Shown in pieces: positions 39,201 through 53,360 of a stretch of DNA of 64,000 bases. A program made the position numbers and the translations under genes. A model generated the notes under the pieces. That model made no database searches and was not told the DNA's origin. It saw only the letters and a list, made by a program, of their open reading frames with translations. Location: contig NW_026516699.1 of the NCBI RefSeq assembly GCF_025766255.1, positions 62,001 through 126,000 on the forward strand. The letters run 5' to 3'. Source of the stretch: Zychaea mexicana (taxonomy: Eukaryota > Mucoromycota > Mucoromycetes > Mucorales > Lichtheimiaceae). The stretch's first letter is position 1. Every line of letters starts with the position of its first letter.

Positions 39201-40700
39201 ATATATGTGTTTGCGCTCTGTATTCTCTTTTATAGTATAATAAAATCTGTGGCGAAGGTATTCTACCGAAATGCAAGCACACCATAGCCAGTGCTTATTT
39301 TTATGTACTTAATACATAGGAGTTGACGGTTTACGTAAATGCAGGATCCGTCAATTCTCACACCTCTTTGAATTTCGCACAAAAATCGGGAATCCTAGCT
39401 TTGAGCTGTTGTCAGGTTACAGTGCCGCTGCGGGCTGCTCAACCCTGTTGATGATCTCTCCATTACAGCAAACAGCGCAATACTCTTCCGTCGACCATAA
39501 GATAAGACATTAAAAAAGAAAAAGAAAATCAGTTCGACGAACCGCCGAAACCCTCTGCTAATCAGACATCCACGTCGAAAGGCTCAGCACTATGTTGTGC
39601 GAGCTCTACTGTCTGAGATGCGGGTGTTATTGTTGCTCGCTCTTTTAATCCTGTTCTTGCTCACCTGCGTTGCTGCTGCTGCTGCTGCGGTTGTTGTTGT
39701 TGTTGTTGTGATGGAGATGATGGTGGTCAAAACACTGATACGTTTCCAAGATTTATGAGTCCGTTGAAGCATCACAAACTGCTGATGACTGCATTCGCAA
39801 AGTACTGGTGTTGTAAAATCGTGCGTACGACAAGCACGATTCAGCCCCGAGGAAAACGTGCTTGTCAAACAGATTGCTGAAATTTGTTTTCCATAGCACA
39901 GTGTATGTATCCCAAGTTTTTTCTCGTGTGTATGTCCGACTTGGTCAATCCGGCGCTATAAAGTCCATGTTATCTATATACTCGAAATAGACATTGCGTA
40001 GATCTAAACAATTGCTCAGCAGTTAAAAGAGACAGAATAAGTCAACGAGACCTCGATGGGATCTAAAACCGGGTTATCATGATAACAAAAGTACTCACCA
40101 GCATGTGCATTGAACATATTCATTGAGCTCATCCGAGTAAACGTCTCAGATAGTAGCTAATGTGAATTACATGATCTATATTATGACAGCTTCTTCCTGA
40201 GCATAGCTAATCCGTGTAGCATCAAGATCTGTCTGGATGAGGAGATGTCCGCACATGTGAGGTTATAAGGGAAATCACAGCAATCTTTAATGACGGCTCA
40301 AAGGATATGATATGTGTTATTTATCATGTTCGACACAACACACCAAATGCAAACTACCCTCCCATCTGCCTTCCGTAAATCCTTTTCGTAGTGATCACAC
40401 CATGGAAGTGGTCGTCTGTTTTATTTTCCATTGATGTACATGATTTTTATGGCTCATAATATTGCTGCGTGATGAAATTACCTATATGTTGTATATAGTG
40501 TACGCTTCACCCAACGACATCTACTTCCTTAATCCTAATCCATGTAGGAGAAGAAGACATGTCGTACTTGGCAAAGAATCCTTACGACTCCTTCAGAGAG
40601 ACGATGTCGTGTGCTGGCGGCAGGATATCGTGTTCGCGTGGCTAGTATAAGTATACACTTTCATTGAGACGATTTAGAAAATTAACTTAAAGACATCATT
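36285..40700. other. Gene-poor stretch
   Basis: No supported gene. One 57-codon ORF at 38605-38778 (MLVYNLTICLKLPTSIIAGL) overlaps a perfect inverted repeat CGGCAATC-GCT-GATTGCCG near 38671-38689, so it may be chance. Short GGGATGGAGGAT duplications occur near 37210-37265, and a CAG/CAA-type tract near 39670-39715. Confidence 0.4.
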
Positions 40701-43700
40701 ATGATACGAGGATGACTCTTGGTCTTTTATTTTGTATGAATATATCATCAGGTAATAGAACATCCCGTCAATATATAGTTGGTACAAGCATTATTTGCAG
40801 ACAAGCGAAAGGACTATCAAAGAAAGAAGTTAGAGAAAGCCATACTTGGAGTATATAGTAAAAGCAAACAACAATTGAATCAATTACTCACCACGTATTT
40901 CCAGAACAGATCGTCGCGGCCCCTACCCTACCCTCCCATTGCTGGGAGAACCTCCACTTTCGTCTGGGCTCCAGAACCTATCATAGATGCAATTATCCCC
41001 TCGCTCGCTCTTCAGACGTTTTCTTGTGTATATTTTGCCACTAACCGTTCTCTGTGACGCCTCCTCTTATCCGTGTACGTGACCTCACCATACTGCCCAA
41101 TCCCGTATGGCTGCCTGCTACGGCGGCATGACCCTGACAGTCATCGCGTTTAGTTGTGGCCGCGCTCCACTGCATAGTCTCTACGTGTTGCCGACCCGTG
41201 CCCCGAACCTAACGTCTATGCGCGGCCGGTGGTCAGTTTATCGAGTCATTTCCAGGACTCAGCAAGCGGTCACAGGGAGTACAGGATCAAGAGGTGGGCG
41301 CAGGTCACGATTTACTGGAGAGGTGCATGCGCAATCGAACTTACCATGCTTTCGCTCTTCCACTCGCAAGGTAAACCAAAATTTCTTTCAGGCCTTCCGA
41401 CAAAAGAGAAAAAGGTTAGGCATCGCCCAATCCGCGAACCAATCCTGATAAATCTTAACAACTACAGCAACGAAAGCACGTATAAAATCAAGTTATTAAG
41501 ACGTAAATACCAGAAGAATGCTACCCTAGTTGAAGAAGTACAGAAAAAAATAGTTACCCTGTAGTCGTCACGCATATCCGTCCGCCGCCGCTACTACTAC
41601 TACACACGCAAAATCAACGACAATGATTAAAAGAAACGTTGGTGACGCATTGGAAAAAAAAAACAAGTTGGAGATCATTGAAATTTGAAAGGTGTTTTAA
41701 AGTAGGAGGAAAAACTTACACTGTAAAGGTCCATAGTACACCGCGTGTGCAAAAGCAGATTCGCTGACAAGGTTCATAAAGAAAGCGAATTGCCAATGGA
41801 GTATGTGTTAGAAAAAAGAACTCTTTTGAAAGAGCGAGTGAGGAACTGATTGAAGTAACTCGTTCGCGCATTGCTCTACTTACATGCCCAGGTTTGTTGC
41901 CATCACGGTTCTTGTTGAAAGAGACAAGAGTGGTGATGGAAAAAACCTTTACTTGACTGTCAAATTATTGAAACAACGACACAACCATGGCGCACTGCCT
42001 AAGCCTCGCTGCTTCGCTGCTTTTTTTCTGCATGGGATATCATTAAGAGAGAAAAGAGGAGGTTTACACATACACCGAGTATCTCCATGTCTCCCGGTTC
42101 GTGCCTCGTCTGCATTACACACCCAGTTTCACCTTGGACTGAGCTCCGCACCTTTTGCAGGTACCTTTTTTGTGTAGACGATGATTTATTGAAATACCGT
42201 TGTTGTCGGTATTTATAATGTCAGAAAAGAGGGTTGACAAACGCACTATGAAAAAGTACTGATTTCAATGTAATGCGGGCTGCTACACCGTCGGGCCAGA
42301 AGGTTGATCCTTGAAACACTTGATGCCAATGGGAGTCCCATATGTGGAGTATGGTAGTGGCGATGATACATATGAACTCTGGTTTGACCGTGAGCGGGAA
42401 GGTGTTGAGAGACCTACTGTAATGTGATCACACGTCAAAGACTCATGGTCGACAAGGAAGCGCTTTGCAGGTACCGCTATACTCGCACGGATAAACTGAA
42501 GGACCGGATGTGTCATAATCACCTCCTTACAACATAACATAGCAATCGTTGCCATCGTTACTTTACCTCACATGCTGCTGCAGAACCCCCATGCGTAGCT
42601 CATATAGCTTTCTCTATGTATTTGTTATCAAAACACACCTCCCCTGGCTAGTAGTACCTCCACCTTCTTGTGCGCCCTCTGAGTGTAAACTTCAATTCAC
42701 TTCTTGCACGATTAACCATCATCTCCTCGTTAGTGCATACTGATGAGTTGACAGCGAATTTGGCATTATCATAGTAGTCACTAGATCAACTTAGTACTTT
42801 GGTGCTTTTGTGTACCCATCGCTATACCTCTATTAGAGGAATCTCCTATGATATCTTTCTTCCCTGTGTATTTCGTTGTCTACTTTTTACACTGTAAAGC
42901 GTCAATCAGTAGTATTGGTGCGTATTGTATCTGTTGTTTCGGCCCCAATTCTACCACTGACACAATAAAACAGACGGTTATTCTGAGACAATTTAAGTCT
43001 ATACACATCAGTACTTTAAGCGTATGTGAGAGGCGTACGCATAGATTCGTTTCCAAACACTCTGTTTTTCCGCCTTACAATACAAATTAAAATGTGTATT
43101 TGTTCGTTGCTTTTGTTATCACCCCTGTACAAACTGTTGCTACCCGTGTCAGTAAACTCGGTAATACATCATTGGCTTGAGACCGTGATCCGACAAACGA
43201 TCAGGATCTAAGCAATTCTTCCAACCACCTTGCGTTTCTCGGGGAGCGTTCAACTTTTCTGGAGCATGCACATTTGCGCTTGTATATATTTAGTCTTCAG
43301 CCTTCAACTTTCCAGGAATTATTCAATATCAGTACATTAAAATGCGCCACGATTTGAGACGAACGAACATGTTGTTAAAAAAAAAAGATCCGGATAGCGA
43401 CTGCCATTTCTCCTTCTTCTCGACCATCATCCTTGTAGTTTCGCAGCTCTATGAATCTATGCAGTCTATTCACAAGAGTGCTCTCGTATCTGGAAGAACC
43501 ACATACCTTTGTTTTACGCCGCCATTTCTGTGGTTGCTTACAAATGAGAATACAGTTGTAAGCGGAGGAGATGAGATGGCTCGGTTGTTGCGCGCTTAAT
43601 ACAATTTACTGATGAAGAATCATATATCCGTAAGTAAAATCACGCGTATAATAAAATTATTGCATCGTTTACTCACACATTCTTTAACACCTCGTGCCAC

Positions 43701-44464
43701 GCCAACTCTTACCAACAAAAGTAAGCTGACTGATGCAATTGGCAATTTGCATTGTATATGTGTAAATGTGTATAGCACGATGTGCCACATAGATTATTCA
43801 TGCAGGTTACGCGACAGAGATAATGCGAGGATGATAACTAAAATGATAAAAGGGTCATTCTTCGCCTGTAAGCGCGAGGGAGAAGTAACGCAAGCTCAAT
43901 CGCCATTGACAAGGTGGAATCCGTTTACGAAAGACGAATGGTCAAGAGGAAAGGGGTACTTTTTGAAACCGGAGAATAGCGGGAAAAAAGGCATCCTACT
44001 TGCGTTATAAAATATCGTATAAGCCCTTTTTAAACCAAGCTTTGACAATGCGAATCCGCAGCAGTCAGTCAAGCTTGAAGTCAAGCGTGTTTCAATTGCT
44101 GCCGTTGGTGGTCATTTGTTTCAAACGGATCTTGCATCACAGAAAAGAAAAACACAGACGCAACCTCGTTTTTTTACTTTTAAGAACATTAGCAGGGTCC
44201 GTGCGTAGAGAGCACGGTGTCAAAGAGTTGCCACCGCTTTATATGCACTTGAAAAAGATCCTAAGTCTTAATCAGTACATTCACAAACAAAGTACAAAAG
44301 TACATCACAAGGTCGATCAATACGCGAGAGATCTTTCTTTGTGAAATGGGATGGCATTACCCAACGATAGATTAAGTTTCCGTTATAATAATAGTCAAAC
44401 ATAGAAAGCTTCTCTTGTTGATTATTATCTTTTTGTCATTTTCTTATTGTATTTTAAAGAGAAA
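40701..44464. other. Gene-poor stretch with possible decayed coding pieces
   Basis: Basic peptide-like frames occur near 40779-40910, 41370-41564 and 44030-44320 (for example VSIAAVGGHLFQTDLA, with stops on both sides). They look like remnants of a coding element, but no domain can be named. Confidence 0.35.
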
Positions 44465-44729
44465 CCCTCTTTTCTAGGAAGTTCCAATAGAAAAAGAGGG
44501 GAAAAACTCCTGCTGTCTCTTTTTTCCAGGAAGACAACAAAACCTGATCGAAGACGCAGGTAGTGAATGGTCGCTACGCAATGAGAGACCTTCGCCATTC
44601 ACTAGTGGCGCCCGTGCCGTGTGTGCCCACAACGTCAACTAAGCACAAAGATGCCTCAAGGTTGTTGTACTACGTTGGTGCAGCCCTAGGGCATGCTTCC
44701 AACAACCTTGCTACCATTGAAGCATCTTT
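44465..44729. other. Cluster of three strong hairpins
   Basis: Three inverted repeats follow one another: 44465-44500 (CCCTCTTTTCTA facing TAGAAAAAGAGGG), 44561-44604 (TAGTGAATGG facing CCATTCACTA), and 44647-44729, an 83-nt fold with an outer arm AAAGATGCCTCAA/TTGAAGCATCTTT (one mismatch), an inner arm CAAGGTTGTTG/CAACAACCTTG, and a GCAGCCC-GGGCATGC top. No ORF explains them. They may be a small-RNA precursor, a structured RNA or a fragment of a foldback transposon. Confidence 0.5.
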
Positions 44730-47700
44730 CGGGTAGAATATATCCACCTCAACCTGGCTAATAGCTTTCCAAGTCAAGGATTCACACAACACTTTGCGCT
44801 TCATAAAGTTTGTGTAAATGGAACTGGAGAAGAAAAAAAATGGGAGGGGTGGGGGGTTTTTTGGTATTCTTATCCAGACAATTTTTTGCCGTCACGCTCG
44901 GGTCTTCAATGAAATCCATCATGTTGATTGGCTCTCATTTGTAAGGCTCTGGTTGGCTCATTTTATGGACCGCTTATATCATATGACGCAACTTGACCCA
45001 AAAGCAAAGGGAAGGCGAAGGAGATGTGTAAGTGATAGTCGTCGTGAAGAAGTCAAATACGCTACAGCAGCAGTGATCGACATGCTATGTATGTTTCACC
45101 ATGCCGATGTACCCTCCGATACTGTCGCCGCTTATTTTGGAAAGAAGTGTCAGTACACGCACCCGGCCTCCGCGTCAAATACAGGTACATTTCGAATATC
45201 AACTTGTTCAATGAGTACGCAAGAAAAAAAGAAGATGCGACTGAACAACTCGATTAGAAATGACAAGGAAGAAAGACAGAATGCCAACGATGATTAAGAA
45301 CGACGGATGAGTGCTCGTGTGCGATCTGGGAAGCAGTAACTGCTAAATTGCCAAGGACTCGCATCATTTGCCCTGGCGGACCAGATATCTACCAGTGATA
45401 ATGCGGGTTCTGTTCGACCCATGGAGTATTCTGTTGAAAGTTCGCTCGACCCAGTTCCATTCCACTTTTGTATAGGTTGCTGATTTGTTATGTATACGGT
45501 GGCGAAGGTGTGGCAAGCTCCTTTTGCGGAGACATGCGCAGCTAGCAAATCGGGCGGACACTTTGTTATTGCGATTGGGTAGTAGCGCTGTCAAACTAGA
45601 TGACGAGGACTGGTAATGTGTCATTCTATCAGGACCTTTCAATTCTACGATGTTTGGTTCTCCTGTTAGACTTTGCACTGCATTCTCTTTTAAACCCGCC
45701 TCGTTTTTACACTTCTTGGGGCTTGGATGAATAAAATTTTTAAAAGTTAAAACAGCGCAAACTCCTCGTTGTTGATACATCCTGTAGTTACTGGAAGTAT
45801 TCCAATTAGACAATTGTCAAGAGCTCTACTAAATAAAACATATTACCAAAGTTGTTGACTAAACTCTTCTTTATCCGGATACACAAAGCTGTCTGTTCTC
45901 TCAAATTGTGAAACACAAGTGAATGCTTAATAAAAGGCAGCAACCGATGGTAGCGACTGTATATCTACGCACTCATTATTCCCTGGATTGCGATCGCCTA
46001 ATATGGTGCTCCCGGCGTTCAAGCTATACAAGTTTTGGGGTACTCTCGTTTAAAAATAAGCAGCTTTCTTATGCAGCGTAGTTAAGCAAGCTTCATAAAG
46101 AAGGATGGTCACTGAGTGGTAAAGAGATCATGGGTGGAGTGAACCGGAAAAGGAAAATTTCGTTGAGATGTTTTGTGCAGATCAGAGCAACTACGAAAAG
46201 GAAGCAGGATACAGAAAGCGTGTTGTTCTTCTTCTCTTCATTTCTTACGATGAATCAACATACGATACGATAAACACCAAAGAGTATAGACTATCATAAT
46301 TTGGACGACAACGACACAGCCACTACTCCTAATGAGAGCAATTTGATGCACCCTTGGTAGCATTAACAAAATCCAAAAAGTAAGCTATTTTACATTGACA
46401 CGTACGCTCACTGACCTGAACACGTCTATTCTGTCTGCTATGATAGACTTTTGTGGGGATAAACTAATAGACGGATCGCAGACATGCCGGATATTGAATA
46501 TTTCCAAGATGAAGAAGATGAAAAAGGTGGAGTTTGGATGCCATGATGATGGATGTTATCTTCCGAGTGAAAGGATTATTTTCGCCTTAAACAGTGTGTT
46601 CCTTGAAGCAGTGCCACCTTCGTGTGTTGAAATTGATTTTTGACAGGTGATAATTTGGTAAACCAGGTATTTGGATCGAAAGGAAGTGTCGACTAATTAC
46701 GAGAATAGAAGATTGTGAATACAACGGCTGGTTCTGATTATTCTCATTGTGATCGATGTTTGAGGGATTATTGATATTGATATGGTAGTGATTATGTATT
46801 GTCTATATCAGCTCACCAGTGTGCGTTGTTTTCTCTAATCGCATCATAGTAATTAATAAGACGGTGAGAAGTGGGATGAGTTTTCCGTACCGATTTTAAA
46901 AAGTCGTGTTGTTTACTACACACAGCTATCGTTTCTGTGTTATGTATATTTACTAAGAGAAGCCTTGTTACATGCTGCATCATGATAGTGCTATAATGCA
47001 TATCTATATCTTTTTCATGCCTTTCTACGGACGATAGTATGCATGCATGGTTAATGTCTTGCTGCTGGTTGATGAGTTGCGCTTTTAGCGAGAGACTACT
47101 ACTGTACCGTGCTACGAGTCATCACTAGATAAATGGAAACGGATAGAATCCTACATTTTAGAAACCACACTGGTATTACATAATGCTATACAGTACGCAG
47201 ACTGCGTGTGAACAATGATAACGTTACCTTGCTGCAGTTTCATAATGATGCACCCGAGAGGTTTCCTACTAAATGTTCATACGCGCGAACATTTTCTGCG
47301 CCATCTAACAACAGCAACATTAATACAAGTTGGGTTGAAAGAAAAAAGTATTGTGTACATGTGTCGTTTAGCCATTTTAACGTCCAGTTTGACAGAAACA
47401 ACAGCCTGCACAACTTTGACAACAATGTCAGTACCGTATGGATCGGGTGCTAGTGAACTCACTGTAATGGTGCGTGTTGTACGCCGGAACGAAAGAAGAA
47501 AAAAGACTAAACTGCTGGCATTTATTACTATAAAAAGTTACATAGAAAAGCGTGCGTGTGGTGTGGCAGCGAAAAATTAGGTATATACGTGCCTGGATTC
47601 AAAATGTGCATTATCACCAATTTCGTGCCCTAGGTTTATTTACTGAGAACTCTGTGGTAGAGCTAACAATCCGTCCTGCTACATTACATATAATATTACA

Positions 47701-48666
47701 ACTACGTCTATAGTGTTAGCAGCAGCAGCAGCAGCAGCAACGGATGGTATCACGGTATCATATGCTACTATCCACACATTTATATGACCAAACGATTCCC
47801 CAACATCATAATCCACTGTTGGGAAAACTCCATTGAAATCCAGGAATTATGATTATTTCTGCTAAGCGACGATCCCTATTGGAGGGACAGATAGTCATTT
47901 CGGCGCTCATTATCAGTAGTCGCCCACGGTATGCAATGCCGTTGAAAGCGATCCATAGACTACGTCCTTCTTGACCTATTGGTAAAGGTGACATGAGCTT
48001 CGTGAACATTTCCGTACACTGACCGGATCAGTGGCTCAAACCAAAAACGTAGCCTTGGAGCGTTCATTATACGGGAGTCCTACATGGTTTAAAGCAAACG
48101 CATGTAGTCCAAGAGCAAACACACATTACTATCCCTACCAACTTTAATTGATATGCCATCTTGCCACCAATCAATGCACCAGTCGTGAATAGGATTACTG
48201 CTGTAAGAAGTCTTGTAGTGAAGAAGCTACTCGTCCATCATTTTCGACTAAAAGCTTGTTTTTTGATATATCTAGACATTTATCGATCGAATGAACGTTA
48301 CAATGTACGCATTATATTTGTTTTTTATTGGAAAAATGTGATGTTTCTTACCGGGTATATAATTTCCCGGTTCAGGTCTACGGGATTTTTCACATCGTGG
48401 GTATAAAACTTATCCTAGATTGGTATGTCCATTCAACACGCGCCATAATTTTATTTTATGTTGCACGAAAGACGCCGTTGCCATGGCAACCGCTCTTGCT
48501 TTCGTTTTTCAAGCTCCTCTGAAGAATTCGTTGGTGTAATACTGCGTCTGCAGAATACGTACAACATTGCGCTGCGCCTCACCTTCTTTCTTCCTTTATA
48601 AACGTCGAATATTTGTACGCTCCAGAACAACAGAATTGAATCCTCGAAGAATCGCAGCAACACAGA
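44730..48666. other. Gene-poor stretch
   Basis: ORFs near 44818-45297 (plus) and 45364-45813 (minus) have some protein character but no recognised domain. The right end is the upstream region of the F-box gene. Nothing else can be supported. Confidence 0.4.
47719..47739. repeat. (GCA)7 microsatellite
   Basis: Seven perfect GCA units in non-coding DNA. Confidence 0.9.
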
Positions 48667-50891
48667 ATGGCGGATCAGCAGTTACAGCTACAACCAACAA
48701 TCCTTAAAACCCTCGCCGAAGAGACAGATCAAATCCTTTTTGATATACAATATGACCAGACACGCGAGCCAACCAAATACATTATTGCTTCAAAATTATA
48801 TTCGTGTCAAGGAAAGCAACGAGAGGCCATCTCTGTGCTTGAACACGGTCTACGAGCAATCGCTAATAACGACAGCAGCAGCAGCAGCAGTGCACAGATC
48901 TCTTCACGCCACCTTATTCAGCAACAGCTTGACATTGTGAAGGCTCGACTCACATGTCGTATCGATTTCATCACCCGATGTCCCTTCGAAGTTGTTTGTA
49001 CCATTGCCAACTACCTGGATACACAAACCACTATGCAGTGCCTGGATGTTTGTCGTTCCTGGCGCGCCAAGTTTCTCGAGCATAAAGACGTCTGGAAAAG
49101 CGTGTCCCTTGTCGGTAGCAGTGGCAAGAAGCAAAAATCTGTTCAAATTTTGTCAGCTATGTCAGAGTACATCGAGAACGTATCAATTCTTGCGCGTCCT
49201 GAGCAGATCAGGATGCATTTTAGATTGCTCAAGACTAATACATTTGGCAATCTTCGGACGCTGTCTATCTCTGACACAGGTACGGGCTTAACATGTATTT
49301 TTTTGTAAAATATAAGTTTTAATAATTTAATATATGCCTACCTGTGTTATGTATAGGTGAACCAGTAGCTGCGGAACTCAAGCTGACCAAATCTCTGTTT
49401 AATGTCATACTCCCTCACGTCTCAAACACATTGACCAAACTGGAACTAAAGTCGGACTCGTTCATCAAGATATCGCTCGTACGTATATTATCCACGTGTC
49501 GGAAACTCACTCACCTCAAAGTCAATGTCTACTCTCTTACTACCATCACTGCGACGACATTGTTGGAAGAAAAAATCCCGGAAACTACAGCGCTGACATC
49601 TTTGAGCGTCATTACTAATTGGCCCATATTCTCTCAAGTACTAAAAATCCTCCATCCGCTTTTCCCTCACATGCCATGCCTCCGGCGTTTGACAGTTCTG
49701 TATCATTCGGTGGATCGAATAAACAGTATCGATGTTTTCGATATGCTTGGTGAACACAACTGTCCCGAGTTGGAATACGTTATAACTGGTTCTTCTGACG
49801 TGGTGAAAATGAGGAGCAAGAATGATGATGATGATTCCTTGTTCTTTGACCCTCCTGGTGACGACGAAGACGACGACGATGACGAGGATAACAACGATAG
49901 CGCTACTTTTAATCTACATGACGATAGAACGGCAGCTACAGCAGCATCAAGAACAAACACAACGGCCGATGGGATCGAAAACATAAAATCGGTATCGGAG
50001 ACGAGGAAACAACGTGCCAAGAAAGGACTTCGTCGTTTGGCTATTCAAGGATTGCGATCAGCGACACCTTTAAAGTCACGACTAGAGAAAAGCAGCAATA
50101 CTCTCCAAACGATGTTCCTCTCGTTCAATTTTTACAGCCATTACTCCAACATAAGCAGCTGGGAACCACTCTCCACGTTTACCATGTATAAGCTGACATC
50201 GCTTCATGTGTCAAGTTACTGCAAGCCGTTTTATCAACATCTTCCTGCAATCCTTATCCGCTTACCGGCTCTCAAATCTCTGTGTTTAGAGAATGCGCCC
50301 ATAAGCAGCGACACGTTATCCGAAAACCCGCGCCAACAACAGCTAGAATCACGCTTGTTGGGTGCTATAATCCAATTAACTCGGCTATCTACTCTACAGT
50401 TCCGCCAATTTTACATTATGTTTGGACGCGACGACTTTTTTGACCGGCTGATGCTCCATTATACTCTTACGGCACAAGACGCACCGCCACAGAAAGAAAA
50501 CTTAACATTGGCATCAACAACGGACTACGGCGCCCATAGCTCGTATTGTGGTTTGGAATGTCTGCGTATCGTCGACTGCCCTGGGTTCGCTACATCAGCA
50601 TTGCAACAGGCCGCCAAAATCAAGAGTCTTCAAAAACTTAGTATCGTTTTGTCGACCCGCGATCAACAACAAGTTAGCTCTTGTGACGTCAATACTTTTG
50701 CACAATCAATTGGAGACCTCGCTTTTCTATCAGAACTTGGACTAGGTAAAATGACGCTGACAGATAACAGCGTGCATAGTATTTCAGCGTGTAAAAATCT
50801 TAAAAGATTGGCCCTGAAAGAAATCCAAGGTCTTACACACAAAGGCGAAGAGCTATTGGAGGAGCATATGGAATCGGTATTGTTTGTATAG
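48667..50891 (+). CDS. F-box and leucine-rich-repeat protein
   Basis: Predicted substrate receptor for an SCF ubiquitin ligase (inference from architecture). Two exons, 48667-49279 and 49357-50891, separated by a 77-nt intron, give 715 aa. Residues about 35-65 resemble a TPR helix pair (SKLYSCQGKQREAISVLEHGL). After a Ser run comes the F-box (about residues 100-145): ITRCPFEVVCTIANYLDTQTTMQCLDVCRSWRAKF. The rest consists of irregular leucine-rich repeats, broken by an acidic Asp-rich insert at about residues 375-400. This TPR/F-box/LRR layout is common in Mucoromycota. Its natural scaffold would be the cullin at 19.8 kb. The substrate cannot be guessed. Confidence 0.85.
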
Positions 50892-51638
50892 AACACATGT
50901 GTAATATGATCAAACAATATTATTTTAGAGTTACTACACCCACTTGACGACAAGGTTGTAAGCATAATGACAAAATCTACATATACTATATACAGTGAAT
51001 AGATTCTGCTTGTGCCAGGCAGGGACACTCTTTCCGAGAATTAATACGAGCATATTGTATGTTAAAGATAGCCATAGCATCACAATGTGAATGTCCATCA
51101 TACTACTAAAAGGCAGCGGGTACCGAAATGGTGCAGCAAATTGTCCTTAATGAGAATTCTGCATATCAAAAGGATAATTCTGTCAATGCGATCTCTCAAA
51201 AGACAGCATGGTTTTCGTTACTTGCAATAAAGATGAGTAACATCCAATAGTCCACAGTGCTCCCTAAGTATGTGGTTCTTGTTCTTCTGGAATAGTAATG
51301 GTAACAAAAGAAGCAAACTTCTATATAGAATGTTGTCGGTTATCTGTCATATAAAACGTAAGGTAGACCTCATTCTTGCTCATAGAATGTTTTCATCGGG
51401 GAGTGTTTTAGTACCGAGGGTTTTTTTTTCGTTGTTAACCTTCTACGGTACTATCGTTTTTCCATTAATTAAATTATACGAGTATAGCAGAAGGAACGAG
51501 TTTGTTTATTTTATGACGTGCTACATGAAGCAAAAGCGTTATGTGAGCCACTGAACTGAGGGGGAGGGAATCCTTCGGCTATCGTGGTTGAATTCTAATT
51601 GCGAGTTAATAACAGTTTGGCCGGTTGGTCTTCAAAAA
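50892..51638. other. Convergent intergenic stretch
   Basis: 3' flanks of the F-box gene and the GCR1_C gene. A possible plus-strand ORF at 51270-51554 lacks protein character. Confidence 0.45.
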
Positions 51639-52870
51639 TTAGTCGATAAATGGTACTGGTGCAACACCGCGTTCTATAAAGGATACAATCATTCTTTGAG
51701 AAATAAAGCTTATCAGAATAACAGTAAGTTAAGTAGCATACCTTGACTTATGATACTATGAGCCTTGATTCGTTTTGCCAAGTCGGCCAAATTAAGGGCT
51801 TTACCCATGCGGTGAGCATCCAGTCGACGCACAGCGTCCACATCCGTTGTGTCTTTGCCGTATCGCATCATTAAGTTGATTTCATTAATGATTGGTAGTC
51901 GTACCTTTAAGAACAAGTTATTGTTGTCTTTATCTTTCCGCCAAGAGTCGCCATACTGTTTTTCTAACTCTTTAACAGCTGGCTCATCGTCGGTCACGCC
52001 GTCGGTCCACTCGCGCCATACATCTTTGACCGACGTGATTTCTTTGTTCAAATTATAGATAGGAATATCGCCGTCGTTGCCAGCTTCGTCCACTTCATTT
52101 TCTGTCAATATCGCCTCTTGGCTGTTGCGTCGCAACGAAGTTCGTGTTCCTCTTCTGGCCGTTGCCGTTTTCTTCCGTGGCTGCACTTCTTCTTCGTCTT
52201 CTGTGACTTGTTTTCGTGGGCGTCCTCGTCCGAATTTAACTTGGCTACGAGTTATAATTGATAATTGCGACGATAGTGCAGCAGCGTCTCGTTGGGTGTG
52301 TGGATGCAATTCACTGTCGTCCGTATCGAGACTACTGTCGCTGCTTCCGTCATCCTTTTCTGGAACATATGACTCGTTGCTCGACGGGTCTTCAACATCG
52401 CTTCTAGTTTCTTCTTGCTCGGGGCCTTTCTCGTCGCTACTATCGCTGGAAGAAGATGAGGATGCAAAAGAAGGTATTTGATGGCGCGTTCGGAGTTTTT
52501 TATTTGCTTTGTATGTCCTTGTCATTGATCGTAGAACTGGAAATGGTGACGATGGTATTGCCGGCGCCTTTCTTGTCGATGTAACAGCTGAGCGGCTGAA
52601 TATTTCGGATTTTGGCTCTGGCTCTGTAGCGTTAGAGATAGGATCGGAAGAGGAGGAGGAAGTGGCTGGAGAGGCGATTGGCGTGGTGGCTGTCGATTCA
52701 AGGTGTAGTAGCCACTGTTTTATTTGATCGTTCTCGCAGCGGATCTTGTTCAATTCCTTGATGGTTTCTTTGTGATTTTCAATAATCAAGCTTTCCAGCT
52801 TTTGAATTTGTTGCAGGAGCTGTTCCTGATCGGAAGGGTAATACTGGCCCACTAGTTGATGTACTGTCAT
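51639..52870 (-). CDS. GCR1_C-domain DNA-binding protein
   Basis: Two exons, 52870-51742 and 51673-51639, join in phase to 387 aa. The start MTVHQLVGQYYPSDQEQL leads into a coiled coil (residues about 12-60). The middle is a Ser/Glu/Asp-rich disordered region with basic patches and an AT-hook-like GRGRPRKQ at about residue 215. The C-terminal 110 residues form the GCR1_C domain: VKDVWREWTDGV, then PAVKELEKQYGDSWRKD, then a basic RRLDAHRMGK end. This domain binds DNA in yeast Gcr1, activator of glycolytic genes, but fungal paralogues are many, so the target is unknown. An upstream in-frame ATG at 52984 would add 38 residues of hydrophobic/basic sequence and is less likely. The short last exon adds ERGVAPVPFID. 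It diverges from the Trp-rich gene. Confidence 0.82.
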
Positions 52871-53360
52871 GCCGTGCTTTAGTCGGTGACTAGAATTATA
52901 TATGTAGGTATTTACGTGTAGCGATGTGCGTGTGTTCAACTTGAAGAGGGAAAGTTTTTTTTTTATGCAACTGACAAACGACACTTGCTGGTTTTATAAT
53001 TTTGTCACATAAGGTATCTTTTGTCTTTGAAAAAAACAAAGGGATGGCAGGCGACAACATAGACGGGTAGATGAAAAGGGGCTATTTAGTATCTTCAATT
53101 CTTTTTTGCACACATCCTCTGCTGTTTCAGTAGGTAGCCTCCTTTCTCACTGACCCAGAAGAACCTTCAGCGTAACACCAATCACCTTTATTTTTAATTC
53201 TTCCACACGCTTCTCTTTCTCTTTTGCCGCTCGCTCCGTTCACTCGCTGTCAAAGTCAACACCCTAATTTACTCGCAATCTCAGTCCTTCATTTATACAT
53301 GCTGCTGTGACGATTACAACAAAGGCGAGAGCGGGCTTCTTTATATACACACACATACAA
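52871..53360. promoter_or_regulatory. Shared divergent promoter region
   Basis: 490 bp between the GCR1_C gene and the GW/WG-rich gene. CT-rich and TTTTT-rich tracts are present. A TATA-like TTTATATAC lies about 20 bases before the right-hand ATG. Confidence 0.45.

Noticed and set aside
36285..44464. Several 60-180 codon ORFs
   Set aside because: They lack domain motifs, consistent splice partners or protein-like composition; random ORFs are expected in 8 kb of such DNA.
52077..52481. Ser/Val-rich plus-strand ORF
   Set aside because: Antisense to the GCR1_C-domain gene; composition follows from the Ser/Glu codons of the real strand.
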